64,000 nt of DNA from Arenicella chitinivorans. GTDB lineage: Bacteria; Pseudomonadota; Gammaproteobacteria; Arenicellales; Arenicellaceae. The DNA is taken from positions 496,001 through 560,000 of the forward strand of contig NZ_BMXA01000001.1 in the NCBI RefSeq assembly GCF_014651515.1. Reading direction: 5' to 3'. A program made the translations under genes and the position numbers. The notes beneath the pieces are model-generated. The model did no database searches. It was given only the letters and a program-made list of their open reading frames with translations, and was not told the DNA's origin. Below are positions 28,447 to 36,528 of this stretch, piece after piece (positions within the stretch are counted from its first letter, which is position 1; every line of letters begins with the position of its first letter).

Positions 28447-29280
28447 ATGAAACAGAAAGATTTAAATATGGCGAAAAAAGAGGCGGATCAGCAGGTCGAA
28501 TCGACATCAGATGAAACAACCGATGACCAGCAAATTGACAGCGAGTTAACCAATATTATCGAAGCTGCGCTGTTCGCGTCCAAAGTGCCACTGGGTGTGC
28601 GCAAAATCATCTCGTTATTTCCGGAAGACGCTCAGCCAACTAAGGTAGACATTCAGAATGTGTTATTGGCACTCGAAGAACGTTATGCTAAACGCGGAAT
28701 TGAGCTGCGTCGGATTGGTAATGGCTGGCGCTTTCAATCCCGAGAAAAATATTCGCCATGGCTTCGTAAACTGCGCGGCGATAAAGCACCGCGTTACTCG
28801 CGCGCTTTGCTCGAAACCTTGTCGATCATTGCCTACCGTCAACCAGTGACGCGGGGCGATATCGAAGAAATTCGTGGTGTCGGGGTAAGCAGTGATACTA
28901 TTCGCGTGCTCGAAGAGCGGGACTGGATTACCCAGATCGGCCATCGCGATGTGCCTGGTCGCCCCGCGCTGTTTGGCACGACGCAAGGTTTTTTGGAATA
29001 TTTCAATATGACCAGCTTGCGCGAACTACCTGAGTTAATGGATAAACGCGCACTTGGTGAGATTGCCAAAGATATGAACCTGACCCTGCCGATGGATGGT
29101 GTGGCGCCAGATAATGAAAATGAGCCTGATGCCAAGAGTTCCGCGGAAGTAATTACATTGCGACGGAGTGACGCGGCGCAGGATGACGAATCAGCAAATA
29201 CCGAGAGCGTCGAATTGGACGAGATCAGTGGTGTTGATTCGGCAACGGCTTCACAGCGTGACGAAGACGATGAGCGATAA
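28447..29280 (+). CDS. scpB: Segregation and condensation protein B
   Basis: 277 residues from the ATG at 28447; ATG 28468 (MAKKEADQQ) is an alternative, with GAAAG upstream. Two winged-helix domains: the first from IIEAALFASKVPLGVRKII, the second from RYSRALLETLSIIAYRQPVTRGDIEEIRGV with the family hallmark, then GRPALFGTTQGFLEYF. The acidic, Asp/Glu-rich C-terminal tail is not conserved. Its final codons overlap the start of rluB by 11 bases, indicating coupled translation. ScpA and ScpB together bind SMC to organise the chromosome. Confidence 0.93.
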   Translation: MKQKDLNMAKKEADQQVESTSDETTDDQQIDSELTNIIEAALFASKVPLGVRKIISLFPEDAQPTKVDIQNVLLALEERYAKRGIELRRIGNGWRFQSREKYSPWLRKLRGDKAPRYSRALLETLSIIAYRQPVTRGDIEEIRGVGVSSDTIRVLEERDWITQIGHRDVPGRPALFGTTQGFLEYFNMTSLRELPELMDKRALGEIAKDMNLTLPMDGVAPDNENEPDAKSSAEVITLRRSDAAQDDESANTESVELDEISGVDSATASQRDEDDER

Positions 29281-30229
29281 ACTACAGAAGCTGTTGGCTC
29301 ACGCCGGGCATGGCTCACGTCGCGAAATTGAGACATGGATTGAAAGCGGGCGAATCACGGTCAATGGCAAGCGTGCCAAGTTGGGTGATCGGGCCACGGT
29401 GCGAGATCGTATTCTTCTGGATGGTAACTTGGTGTCGCTAAACTCGGCTGCGACGGAACCGATTCGGGCTTTGATGTATCACAAACCTGAGGGCGAGATT
29501 TGTACACGCAGTGACCCCAAAGGACGGCCGACTGTGTTCGAGAAGTTGCCAGCCATCCCAAATGGACGCTGGGTCTCAGTAGGGCGACTGGATTTGAATA
29601 CAAGTGGTCTGTTGCTATTCACTAACAATGGCGAGTTGGCGAACAAATTAATGCACCCATCGACCGGGCTTGAACGCGAGTATTTGGTCAGAATTCGAGG
29701 TGTAGCCAGCGATGAAACGGTTCAAAAACTGACCGGTGATGGCGTTATGATCGATGGTCGTAAAGCTAAGTTTGATAGCGTTCAGCCCGCGGATATGGCG
29801 GAGCAAGGGACCAATCGTTGGTATCGCGTGGTGATTCGCGAGGGTCGCTATCGTGAAGTCCGCCGTATGTGGGACGCTGTGGGCCACACGGTCAGTCGCT
29901 TGAAACGTATTCGGTATGGTACGGTCAAACTTACACGCGATGTGAAACAGGGGCAAAGTAGCAAATTAGCGCCAAAGCAGTTAGAAAAACTGGTGCGCTC
30001 TGTTGGGCTCGGCGATGCGTTTGCCGGACAGCTTTATTCTGCGGGTCGTGACGGCCCCGGCTCGCGCACATCGGGCAAGCCCGCCAGAGCATCAAGCACG
30101 ACGCGCCGAGGGCAGCGAGCGTCTACCGACCGTTCCCCTAGACCGACAAAAAAATCACCCAATAAGTCAACACGAGGTAATTCCCGTGCCGGTAGTACAA
30201 CTGCCAGAAGGCGTTCGACTAAGTCGTGA
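29270..30229 (+). CDS. rluB: 23S rRNA pseudouridine(2605) synthase RluB
   Basis: 319 residues. S4 domain (QKLLAHAGHGSRREIETWIESG) followed by an RsuA-type catalytic domain with the nucleophilic Asp in VGRLDLNTSGLLLFTNNG and the REGRYREVRRMWDAVGH motif. A basic Ser/Thr/Arg-rich tail from about residue 270 resembles the RluB tail. Placement after scpB is conserved in gammaproteobacteria and supports RluB over RluE/RluF. The start ATG at 29270 is inside scpB. Confidence 0.93.
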   Translation: MSDKLQKLLAHAGHGSRREIETWIESGRITVNGKRAKLGDRATVRDRILLDGNLVSLNSAATEPIRALMYHKPEGEICTRSDPKGRPTVFEKLPAIPNGRWVSVGRLDLNTSGLLLFTNNGELANKLMHPSTGLEREYLVRIRGVASDETVQKLTGDGVMIDGRKAKFDSVQPADMAEQGTNRWYRVVIREGRYREVRRMWDAVGHTVSRLKRIRYGTVKLTRDVKQGQSSKLAPKQLEKLVRSVGLGDAFAGQLYSAGRDGPGSRTSGKPARASSTTRRGQRASTDRSPRPTKKSPNKSTRGNSRAGSTTARRRSTKS

Positions 30230-30263
30230 TTGCGGGTTTGCCAGCAACGACGCCCCCGCTTAG

Positions 30264-31025
30264 ATGAGAATTTCCGTCATCACGGTGGTGTACAACGCGC
30301 AGGAAACGATTCTTGAAGCCTTGCAGTCGGTTGCCAGCCAAACTTATCCTTACGTCGAACATATTGTTATCGACGGCGCGTCGACCGATGGCACTGTCGC
30401 TAGGATAAACGCGGCCACAGTTAAGCCAGCTAAATTTGTCTCTGAACCAGACGCCGGTATTTACGACGCGATGAATAAAGGCATTGCGCTGGCGACCGGT
30501 GAGGTCATCGGTCTTCTCAACGCAGACGATGTGTTTCAAGATGAGACTGTATTAGCGCAAGTCGCTGAGGCGCTGCGCGATCCGGAGTACGATGCGTGTC
30601 ATGCGAATTTGGTCTACGTGAAAGCCGACAATACGCGTCATGTTACGCGCTATTGGCAATCGCGGCCGCATACGCCTGGACTTTGCTTCACCGGTTGGAT
30701 GCCGGCACATCCCACGTTTTATTTACGCCGTTCTACCTACGATAAGGTCGGTGCGTACCGTACTGATCTGCGCTATCAGTCAGATTTGGAGTTCTGCGCG
30801 CGCGCGTTTGAAGTACATGCAGTTCGTAGTCGTTATATTGATTCGCTTTGGGTAAGAATGCGGCTTGGTGGTGTGACCAATAATAGCTTCAAGACGATGT
30901 GGCGTGGTAACTGGGAGTCGTATCATGCCTTGCGTGAGCTCGGTCTTAAGCGTTCTCCGCTTAGCTACTTCTTCCTTAAGTTCAGTGTAAAACTGCCGCA
31001 GTTTTTTCGTCGCGGCCGAGCATAG
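30264..31025 (+). CDS. Glycosyltransferase family 2
   Basis: 253 residues, GT-A fold: ISVITVVYNAQETILEALQSV at the N-terminus, VIDGASTDGT, EPDAGIYDAMNKGIALATGEVIG (a pattern typical of the WcaA/WfgS-like group), and the DxD-type metal site in LLNADDVF. The catalytic region continues with AHPTFYLRRS. Acceptor and sugar are unknown. It starts 34 bases after rluB and is followed after 2 bases by a GT2-like gene, so the two form a pair. Confidence 0.88.
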   Translation: MRISVITVVYNAQETILEALQSVASQTYPYVEHIVIDGASTDGTVARINAATVKPAKFVSEPDAGIYDAMNKGIALATGEVIGLLNADDVFQDETVLAQVAEALRDPEYDACHANLVYVKADNTRHVTRYWQSRPHTPGLCFTGWMPAHPTFYLRRSTYDKVGAYRTDLRYQSDLEFCARAFEVHAVRSRYIDSLWVRMRLGGVTNNSFKTMWRGNWESYHALRELGLKRSPLSYFFLKFSVKLPQFFRRGRA

Positions 31026-31027
31026 GC

Positions 31028-31912
31028 ATGCCGATACTGTCGGTTGTTGCTCCGGTTGAATTTGCGGTGCAAGCGAGCGAGCAAAGCATCTTGAGCATGT
31101 TGGCTCAATTGCCACAAGATACTGAACTGATACTAGTCAGTTTTAAAAACTCACACAGTCTAAGCTCGGATTTTAGTAACTGGGTACGTCAACAACAACA
31201 GGTCAGATGCTTCGAATCAGCGCCAAGTCGTGCGGCGGGATTCGAGGCTGGCCGGTTAAATGCGAGCGGCCTTTACCTGATGTATCTCGACGCACTGTCA
31301 TTGCCCAGCGAGTCGTACATTGAAAACGCGTGCCGTTATCTGGATGAACATACTGCCTGTGACGCAGTGGCAGCACCAGGCAGTGCGTTGGATCGATCTG
31401 CTCTTTTATTGAATCCGGATGTCGCCGTTCATGGTTGGGTAGTACGTCGTGCGCGGTGGGACTTGCTTGGCCCCTGGATGGGACTACCCATTAGTACCGC
31501 ATGGGAATACTTGGTCCGTGCGTGGACACAAGGCTTTGTAGCTGCTGCATCGACGTTGGGTGAGACGCCGAGTTTTGAACCGAAGGCGTGGCAGTCTCGG
31601 CGTTTATACGATCAGTCGGCGGTAGCAGACTATCTGCAAGCGCTGGCTATTCAGGCAGGCAGAGTGGTTGAGCTTGTCGATGCGTTCCTGCCAACTTTGC
31701 CAGATCAAGGTAAAGCTGATCGAGTAGCACTCAGTCTGCTCTTGTTTCGTTATGGACGTGCTTGTGCTCGCCATCAATTGAGCAGCGAAGCCCGTGCGTT
31801 TCTGTCGATGTCGATCCGAATTAATCAACGCAAAACATTGCAACACCGAGCGTATATCAAGTTGGTCAGGCTGCTAGGATGGCAGCGGGCGGCTCAGTTA
31901 TTACGTCAGTAA
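31028..31912 (+). CDS. Glycosyltransferase-like protein, degenerate GT2 fold
   Basis: 294 residues. The first 170 residues have a GT-A-like outline (LSVVAPVEFAVQASEQSILSML, then AAGFEAGRLNASGLYLMYLDA), but the DxD metal site is reduced to LDALS and the acceptor loop is unlike its neighbour. The C-terminal 90 residues are helical and not recognised. It may be an active variant, a partner of the preceding GT2 protein, or a former enzyme. It starts 2 bases after that gene's stop. Confidence concerns the coding call; function is uncertain. Confidence 0.75.
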   Translation: MPILSVVAPVEFAVQASEQSILSMLAQLPQDTELILVSFKNSHSLSSDFSNWVRQQQQVRCFESAPSRAAGFEAGRLNASGLYLMYLDALSLPSESYIENACRYLDEHTACDAVAAPGSALDRSALLLNPDVAVHGWVVRRARWDLLGPWMGLPISTAWEYLVRAWTQGFVAAASTLGETPSFEPKAWQSRRLYDQSAVADYLQALAIQAGRVVELVDAFLPTLPDQGKADRVALSLLLFRYGRACARHQLSSEARAFLSMSIRINQRKTLQHRAYIKLVRLLGWQRAAQLLRQ

Positions 31913-31926
31913 CGACAAGCACGGCA

Positions 31927-32664
31927 CTAGGCCTTGAGTTGTTGCCCGTGGTGGCGATGGCCCCCTGCGAGAATAGATAAGTAAGTTGGAACCACGCTTT
32001 GAGGTGTTGGCAGCGAAGCCTGATCTTCTCCAGGGTGTGAGCGACGCCGTAATTGTGTACGAACCGGACCGGGGTCGATAGAGTTAACCTTGATGTGAGA
32101 CGTGTTCTCGAGTTCTTCAGCCCAAATTTTCATTTGTGCTTCAATCCCCGCGTAGGCAATACTGTAAGCGCCCCAGTACGCTTGTGGCGCACGGCCGACA
32201 TCAGCCGAGGTGAAAAGCAGTTGGGTGTCAGTTTCTTGACGAAGCAGTGGCAGTAGAGCACGAGTCAGCAGATAAGGCGCATGCAAATTGGTCTGCATGA
32301 CCGCTTGCCAGTAATCCATATCGTATTGGTCCATAGGGCTCGGTGAACCCAACTCAGCAGCGTTGTGCAGCAGTGCGTCGAGCTTGCCAAAATCATCGTA
32401 TACCGCCTGCGCGAGCGTGGTGGCGGTTTCTGGCGTGATGGTCATCAGATCAACCGGTAAAATCACTGGGGAAGTGAACCCGCGATCCAAGATCTCATCC
32501 GACAGTGTTTCGAGATGCCGCGACTTTTTATCAAGCATAAGCACCGTGGCTCCGGCTTCCGCTAACCCTACGGATACACTGCGACCAATACCGCTCGCGG
32601 CCCCGGTAATGAGTATGGTTTTATTTTTTACGGTGTGCATGTCTTGAGATGTTTGCTGTGACAT
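31927..32664 (-). CDS. YciK-like short-chain dehydrogenase/reductase, catalytic Lys replaced
   Basis: 245 residues. The NAD(P) motif TGAASGIGRS (residues 20-29) and the catalytic serine S153 and tyrosine Y167 are present. In the YxxxK motif the lysine position 171 is a tyrosine: the DNA reads TAC in a frame that is otherwise intact. The usual NNAG is HNAA. Context matches YciK, downstream of mtaD-ubiG-gph, where the family's reaction is still unassigned. Without the lysine, normal SDR chemistry would be impaired, so this may be a poorly active or non-redox variant. Start at 32664, with ATG 32640 as alternative. Confidence 0.85.
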   Translation of the reverse strand: MSQQTSQDMHTVKNKTILITGAASGIGRSVSVGLAEAGATVLMLDKKSRHLETLSDEILDRGFTSPVILPVDLMTITPETATTLAQAVYDDFGKLDALLHNAAELGSPSPMDQYDMDYWQAVMQTNLHAPYLLTRALLPLLRQETDTQLLFTSADVGRAPQAYWGAYSIAYAGIEAQMKIWAEELENTSHIKVNSIDPGPVRTQLRRRSHPGEDQASLPTPQSVVPTYLSILAGGHRHHGQQLKA

Positions 32665-32719
32665 TATGTTTAATCGAGTAACTCACTCTCTAATGGAGTT
32701 GCATGGAGACTAAGTGAAA

Positions 32720-33388
32720 TCAGGTATTGCCGCGCCCAGTCATGTACTCGTCGAGGCTGGCGGGGGTCGAGAAAATGCAGGTGGGGTTCCAGTCTTCGAG
32801 GTTCACTGAGTGCGGTAAGTATCCCCACGCTGCAGCCCCGGTGTCCATGCCGGCGGCATTGCCAGCTTGAACGTCTCGCTCATGGTCGCCGATGTATAGG
32901 CATTCGCTGGGCGCCACGCTGAGTAGCATGCAGGCGTGCAACATGGGAACCGGGTCGGGCTTTTTGACCGGTAAACTGTCGCCACCAAGCAGAACGGCAC
33001 AGCGCTCGAGTAAACCAAGCCCCGCCATCACGTCTTTCGCCAAATGCAGCGGCTTGTTGGTGATGACGCCCCATTTAATATCATTCGACTCACAATACGA
33101 AAGCACGTCATGCATGCCGTCATATAAAGCACTGTCCACGCACACATGCTGCTGGTAGGTGCTTAGAAACTGTTCGATAAGCGCTTGCTGTTCTCGCTCG
33201 TTTTGAATATCAGGGAAGCCAAATTCAATCAGTGCGCGCGCGCCATTCGAGACCAATTTCGACGCGGCGGATAGATCGCAGGCTGGTCGTTGGTGGGCAT
33301 CGAGTAGGCGATTTAGGGCGCCGACCATGTCTGGCGCGGTATCGACCAGGGTGCCATCTAGGTCGAGCAAAAGGGCTCGTAACTGCAT
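32720..33388 (-). CDS. gph: Phosphoglycolate phosphatase
   Basis: 222 residues, HAD-IA phosphatase. Motif I is LLLDLDGTLVDTAPDM at residues 6-21, motif II ITNKPLHLAKDVMAGLGL near 111, and motif III/IV KKPDPVPMLHACM with YIGDHERDVQAGNAAGM near 167. TNKP and HERDVQAGNAAGM are typical of Gph. It removes phosphate from 2-phosphoglycolate arising in DNA repair. It sits 3 bases downstream of ubiG on the minus strand, in the mtaD-ubiG-gph-yciK operon. Confidence 0.93.
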   Translation of the reverse strand: MQLRALLLDLDGTLVDTAPDMVGALNRLLDAHQRPACDLSAASKLVSNGARALIEFGFPDIQNEREQQALIEQFLSTYQQHVCVDSALYDGMHDVLSYCESNDIKWGVITNKPLHLAKDVMAGLGLLERCAVLLGGDSLPVKKPDPVPMLHACMLLSVAPSECLYIGDHERDVQAGNAAGMDTGAAAWGYLPHSVNLEDWNPTCIFSTPASLDEYMTGRGNT

Positions 33389-33391
33389 TGT

Positions 33392-34111
33392 CTAGTGCTC
33401 TTTCTTAGTGTGGATCATGTAGTTAACGTCTACGCCGGGGCCGAGCTTGTAATGCTTGGTCAACGGGTTGTAATGTAGCCCGGTCATGTCTTTTAGGCTC
33501 AGGCCTGCTTGACGCGCATAGTCACTCAGTTCAGAGGGCTTGATGAGTTTGTCGTATTCATGTGTACCGCGTGGCAGCAAATTTAAAATGTACTCCGCGC
33601 CAACGATGGCAAACAACCATGCTTTAGGGTTGCGATTGATGGTAGAGAAATACACATCGCCACCGGGTTTGACCAATTTAGCACAGGCGGCAACAATCGA
33701 CGCTGGGTCGGGTACGTGTTCGAGCATTTCCAGGCAAGTTACCACGTCATACTCGCCGGGGCGTTGTTCCGCCAGTTGTTCGGTGGTGATTTGTAGATAT
33801 TCGACGTCCTCTCCGCTTTCTAACAGATGGAGTTTTGCGACATTTAAAGGCGCTTCCCCCATGTCGATTCCGGTGACCTTAGCGCCGAAGTGTGCCATGG
33901 CTTCACTGATCAGGCCGCCCCCGCAGCCGACATCCAGTAGGCGTAAACCGGTTACTGGTGAACGGAGATTTATGTACTCGGTTCGCAACGGGTTAATGGC
34001 GTGCAGCGGCGCGAATTCACTCTGCGGATCCCACCAGCGCGAAGCCAGTTCTTCAAATTTGCGGATTTCGCTGGCGTCGACGTTATCGCCGACCGTATTG
34101 GGTTTCGTCAT
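33392..34111 (-). CDS. ubiG: Ubiquinone biosynthesis O-methyltransferase UbiG
   Basis: 239 residues. Class I SAM methyltransferase that methylates both hydroxyls in ubiquinone synthesis. Motifs: [19 protein letters not shown] near the N-terminus (hallmark of UbiG), the SAM loop [16 protein letters not shown] near residue 61, [13 protein letters not shown] near 130, and the C-terminal [15 protein letters not shown] start at ATG 34111, which overlaps the mtaD stop as ATGA, rather than further upstream. A quinone-based aerobic respiratory chain is implied. Confidence 0.95.
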   Translation of the reverse strand: MTKPNTVGDNVDASEIRKFEELASRWWDPQSEFAPLHAINPLRTEYINLRSPVTGLRLLDVGCGGGLISEAMAHFGAKVTGIDMGEAPLNVAKLHLLESGEDVEYLQITTEQLAEQRPGEYDVVTCLEMLEHVPDPASIVAACAKLVKPGGDVYFSTINRNPKAWLFAIVGAEYILNLLPRGTHEYDKLIKPSELSDYARQAGLSLKDMTGLHYNPLTKHYKLGPGVDVNYMIHTKKEH

Positions 34112-35421
34112 GACGTAGATAACCTTTCGCCCCACATGCGGGCAGTTTGCAGCAGGTGTTCGATGTCGATGTTTACCAGCTGCTTATGTTTTACTCGCTG
34201 AATGCCTTCTACCCAGACATCGGTGATCTGTTCACGCGACGCACTGTAGACAATCTGCGACACCGGATCATACACGGGTTGTGTGGAGATGTGGTCTAAA
34301 TCAATGGCGATAAAGTCAGCTGATTTCCCGATGCACAGCGAGCCCACCTGGTCCTGACAGTTGAGGGCGAGAGCGCCGTTGATGGTCGCCATTTCGAGCG
34401 CCTGCCAGGCGGGCAGAGCCTGTGCATTCTGCGCGGTGACTTTAGCCAGCAATGCTGCCGTTTGCATTTCACCCAGCATATCCAGGTCGTTGTTGCTGGC
34501 GGCACTGTCGGTGCCTAAGCAGACGTTGGCTCCCGCAGCTAACAAATCTGCAACCCGGCATTGCCCACTGGCTAATTTTAGATTCGACTCAGGACAGTGA
34601 ACGATCGAGATCCCTTGCTCGGCACACAGTGCGATTTCGTCGTCTGTCAATTGCGTCATGTGCACAGCCATCATGCGTGGGTTCAGTAAACCAAGTGCAT
34701 GTAATCGAGCCAATGGACGAGCACCATTTTGAGCGACTGCGTCAGACACTTCGTTGCGGGTCTCATGTACATGCATTTGAATCGGTATATTGAGCTCGTC
34801 GGCATACGTTCGGACCTGTTCAAGCGGTGCATCTGAGACAGTGTATGGCGCGTGCGGTGCAAGGGTTGTGCCGATGCGCGACAATGAGCGCACTTCATCA
34901 TGTACGTGTAAGCCTTTATCAAAGTAGGCATCAGGCGAATCCGCCCAAGAAGTTGGAAAATCCATCACGATCAAACCAACAAAGGCGCGTATGCCCATTT
35001 CCTGTGCGATGTGGGCAACAATGTTTGGAAAAAAGTACATGTCATTGAAGCAGGTGGTTCCGCCCAGTAGCATTTCGGCAATCGCGAGTTCAACACCGTC
35101 CCGCACAAATTCCTGCCCAACCCATTTGGTTTCGGCGGGCCAGATATGGTTATTCAGCCAGTCCATTAATGGCACGTCGTCTGCCATGCCGCGGAACAGA
35201 CTCATGGCGGCATGCGTGTGGGCGTTGATGAAGCCCGGTATCAGCGCGTGCGTATTGTGCTCCGTGACGGGTGTATCCGGGTATTTGGACCTGATGTCTT
35301 TGGTCGGAAGAATGTCGGTGATTCGACCATTCTCGATAACCAACGCGTGGTTCTCGAGTACTTGCTGGCGCGGCTGAACTGGAATTACCCAGCGGGCGGC
35401 AATAATGGATTTTACGGACAT
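34108..35421 (-). CDS. mtaD: 5-methylthioadenosine/S-adenosylhomocysteine deaminase (TRZ/ATZ family)
   Basis: 437 residues, amidohydrolase that deaminates methylthioadenosine or S-adenosylhomocysteine. Metal motifs are in order: [16 protein letters not shown] near residue 63, [10 protein letters not shown] near 217, VHMTQLTD near 252, and [14 protein letters not shown] near 307. Salvaging SAH next to UbiG makes sense because SAH inhibits methyltransferases. First gene of the mtaD-ubiG-gph-yciK operon, with conserved order in Pseudomonas. Substrate choice between MTA, SAH and others cannot be settled from sequence. Confidence 0.88.
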   Translation of the reverse strand: MSVKSIIAARWVIPVQPRQQVLENHALVIENGRITDILPTKDIRSKYPDTPVTEHNTHALIPGFINAHTHAAMSLFRGMADDVPLMDWLNNHIWPAETKWVGQEFVRDGVELAIAEMLLGGTTCFNDMYFFPNIVAHIAQEMGIRAFVGLIVMDFPTSWADSPDAYFDKGLHVHDEVRSLSRIGTTLAPHAPYTVSDAPLEQVRTYADELNIPIQMHVHETRNEVSDAVAQNGARPLARLHALGLLNPRMMAVHMTQLTDDEIALCAEQGISIVHCPESNLKLASGQCRVADLLAAGANVCLGTDSAASNNDLDMLGEMQTAALLAKVTAQNAQALPAWQALEMATINGALALNCQDQVGSLCIGKSADFIAIDLDHISTQPVYDPVSQIVYSASREQITDVWVEGIQRVKHKQLVNIDIEHLLQTARMWGERLSTS

Positions 35422-35556
35422 GGTGTCAATGCGTTTTGTTTAATAAGTGGCTTATTCAAAGCCATCGCGATTTGTGTCGCCGTGTATTATATACTTGTGC
35501 GCCTAATGTAATTCACCCTTTGTTGGACAACAATCCCAACTCAGCTTTCTACCCAA

Positions 35557-36528
35557 ATGCACATTCTAGTCACCGGCGCGGCCGGATTCATTGGCGCTGA
35601 TTTAAGCCAAAAGTTACTCGCTCAAGGTCATTCCGTTGTCGGCGTCGATAATTTTAATGACTATTACGAGGTGGCGCTGAAACGAGCCCGGCACGCCAGT
35701 ATTCAAAACCACGCCCGAGCAGATGCCTTCTCCATGCAAGAGATGGATATCGTCGACCGAGATGCGATGGGTGCGCTGTTTGCTCGCCAGCGTTTCGACG
35801 TGGTTGTTCACCTGGCAGCGCAGGCTGGTGTGCGCTATTCGATAGAGAATCCAAACTCATATATTGATTCGAACTTAGTGGGCTTTGGTAATATATTGGA
35901 GGCTTGTCGTCACCATGCGGTATCTCATCTGGTGTATGCGTCATCGAGCTCGGTTTATGGTGCCAATAAGAATTTTCCGTTCAAAGAGAGTGACCGCGTC
36001 GATAACCCGGTGTCACTTTACGCGGCTACCAAAAAAGCCAATGAGCTGATGGCACATGCCTACGTGGATCTGTATGGATTTCGTTGTACCGGACTGCGTT
36101 TTTTTACGGTGTATGGCCCGTGGGGGCGGCCAGACATGGCGCCGTTTCGGTTTGCCTCGAGAATGCTCAAAGGGGAGCCGATCCCAGTGTACAACCACGG
36201 CGACATGATTCGTGATTTTACCTACATTGACGACATCACGGAAGGCGTGCTGAGAGTATCCGAGAGTCAGTGCAATTCATCCGGTTATGCGGTCTATAAC
36301 ATTGGTCGCGGGGAGCCGGTGCAGTTGATGGATTTTATCCAGACTCTTGCCAAGCATTTAGGGGTTGAGCCGAACATTAATATGCTGCCGATGCAGGACG
36401 GCGATGTGCCGAGGACAATGGCCGATACCACGGCGCTGGTGCGCGACTTCGATTACAACCCCAGTGTTTCAATTGATCGCGGATTGGCGCAATTCGCTGC
36501 ATGGTATAAGGATTATTACGTGCAATGA
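35557..36528 (+). CDS. NAD-dependent nucleotide-sugar epimerase (UDP-glucuronate 4-epimerase-like)
   Basis: 323 residues, extended SDR. The NAD motif is TGAAGFIGADLS (residues 6-17), and the catalytic pair is Y155 and K159 in SLYAATKKANE. The HSYIDSNLVGFGNILEACRH-like region, LRFFTVYGPWGRPDMAPF and RDFTYIDDI are typical of the UDP-glucuronate 4-epimerase group (WbpP/CapI/RfbB branch), which yields UDP-galacturonate. First gene of the plus-strand polysaccharide segment; its stop overlaps the next start (ATGATG). Confidence 0.9.
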   Translation: MHILVTGAAGFIGADLSQKLLAQGHSVVGVDNFNDYYEVALKRARHASIQNHARADAFSMQEMDIVDRDAMGALFARQRFDVVVHLAAQAGVRYSIENPNSYIDSNLVGFGNILEACRHHAVSHLVYASSSSVYGANKNFPFKESDRVDNPVSLYAATKKANELMAHAYVDLYGFRCTGLRFFTVYGPWGRPDMAPFRFASRMLKGEPIPVYNHGDMIRDFTYIDDITEGVLRVSESQCNSSGYAVYNIGRGEPVQLMDFIQTLAKHLGVEPNINMLPMQDGDVPRTMADTTALVRDFDYNPSVSIDRGLAQFAAWYKDYYVQ

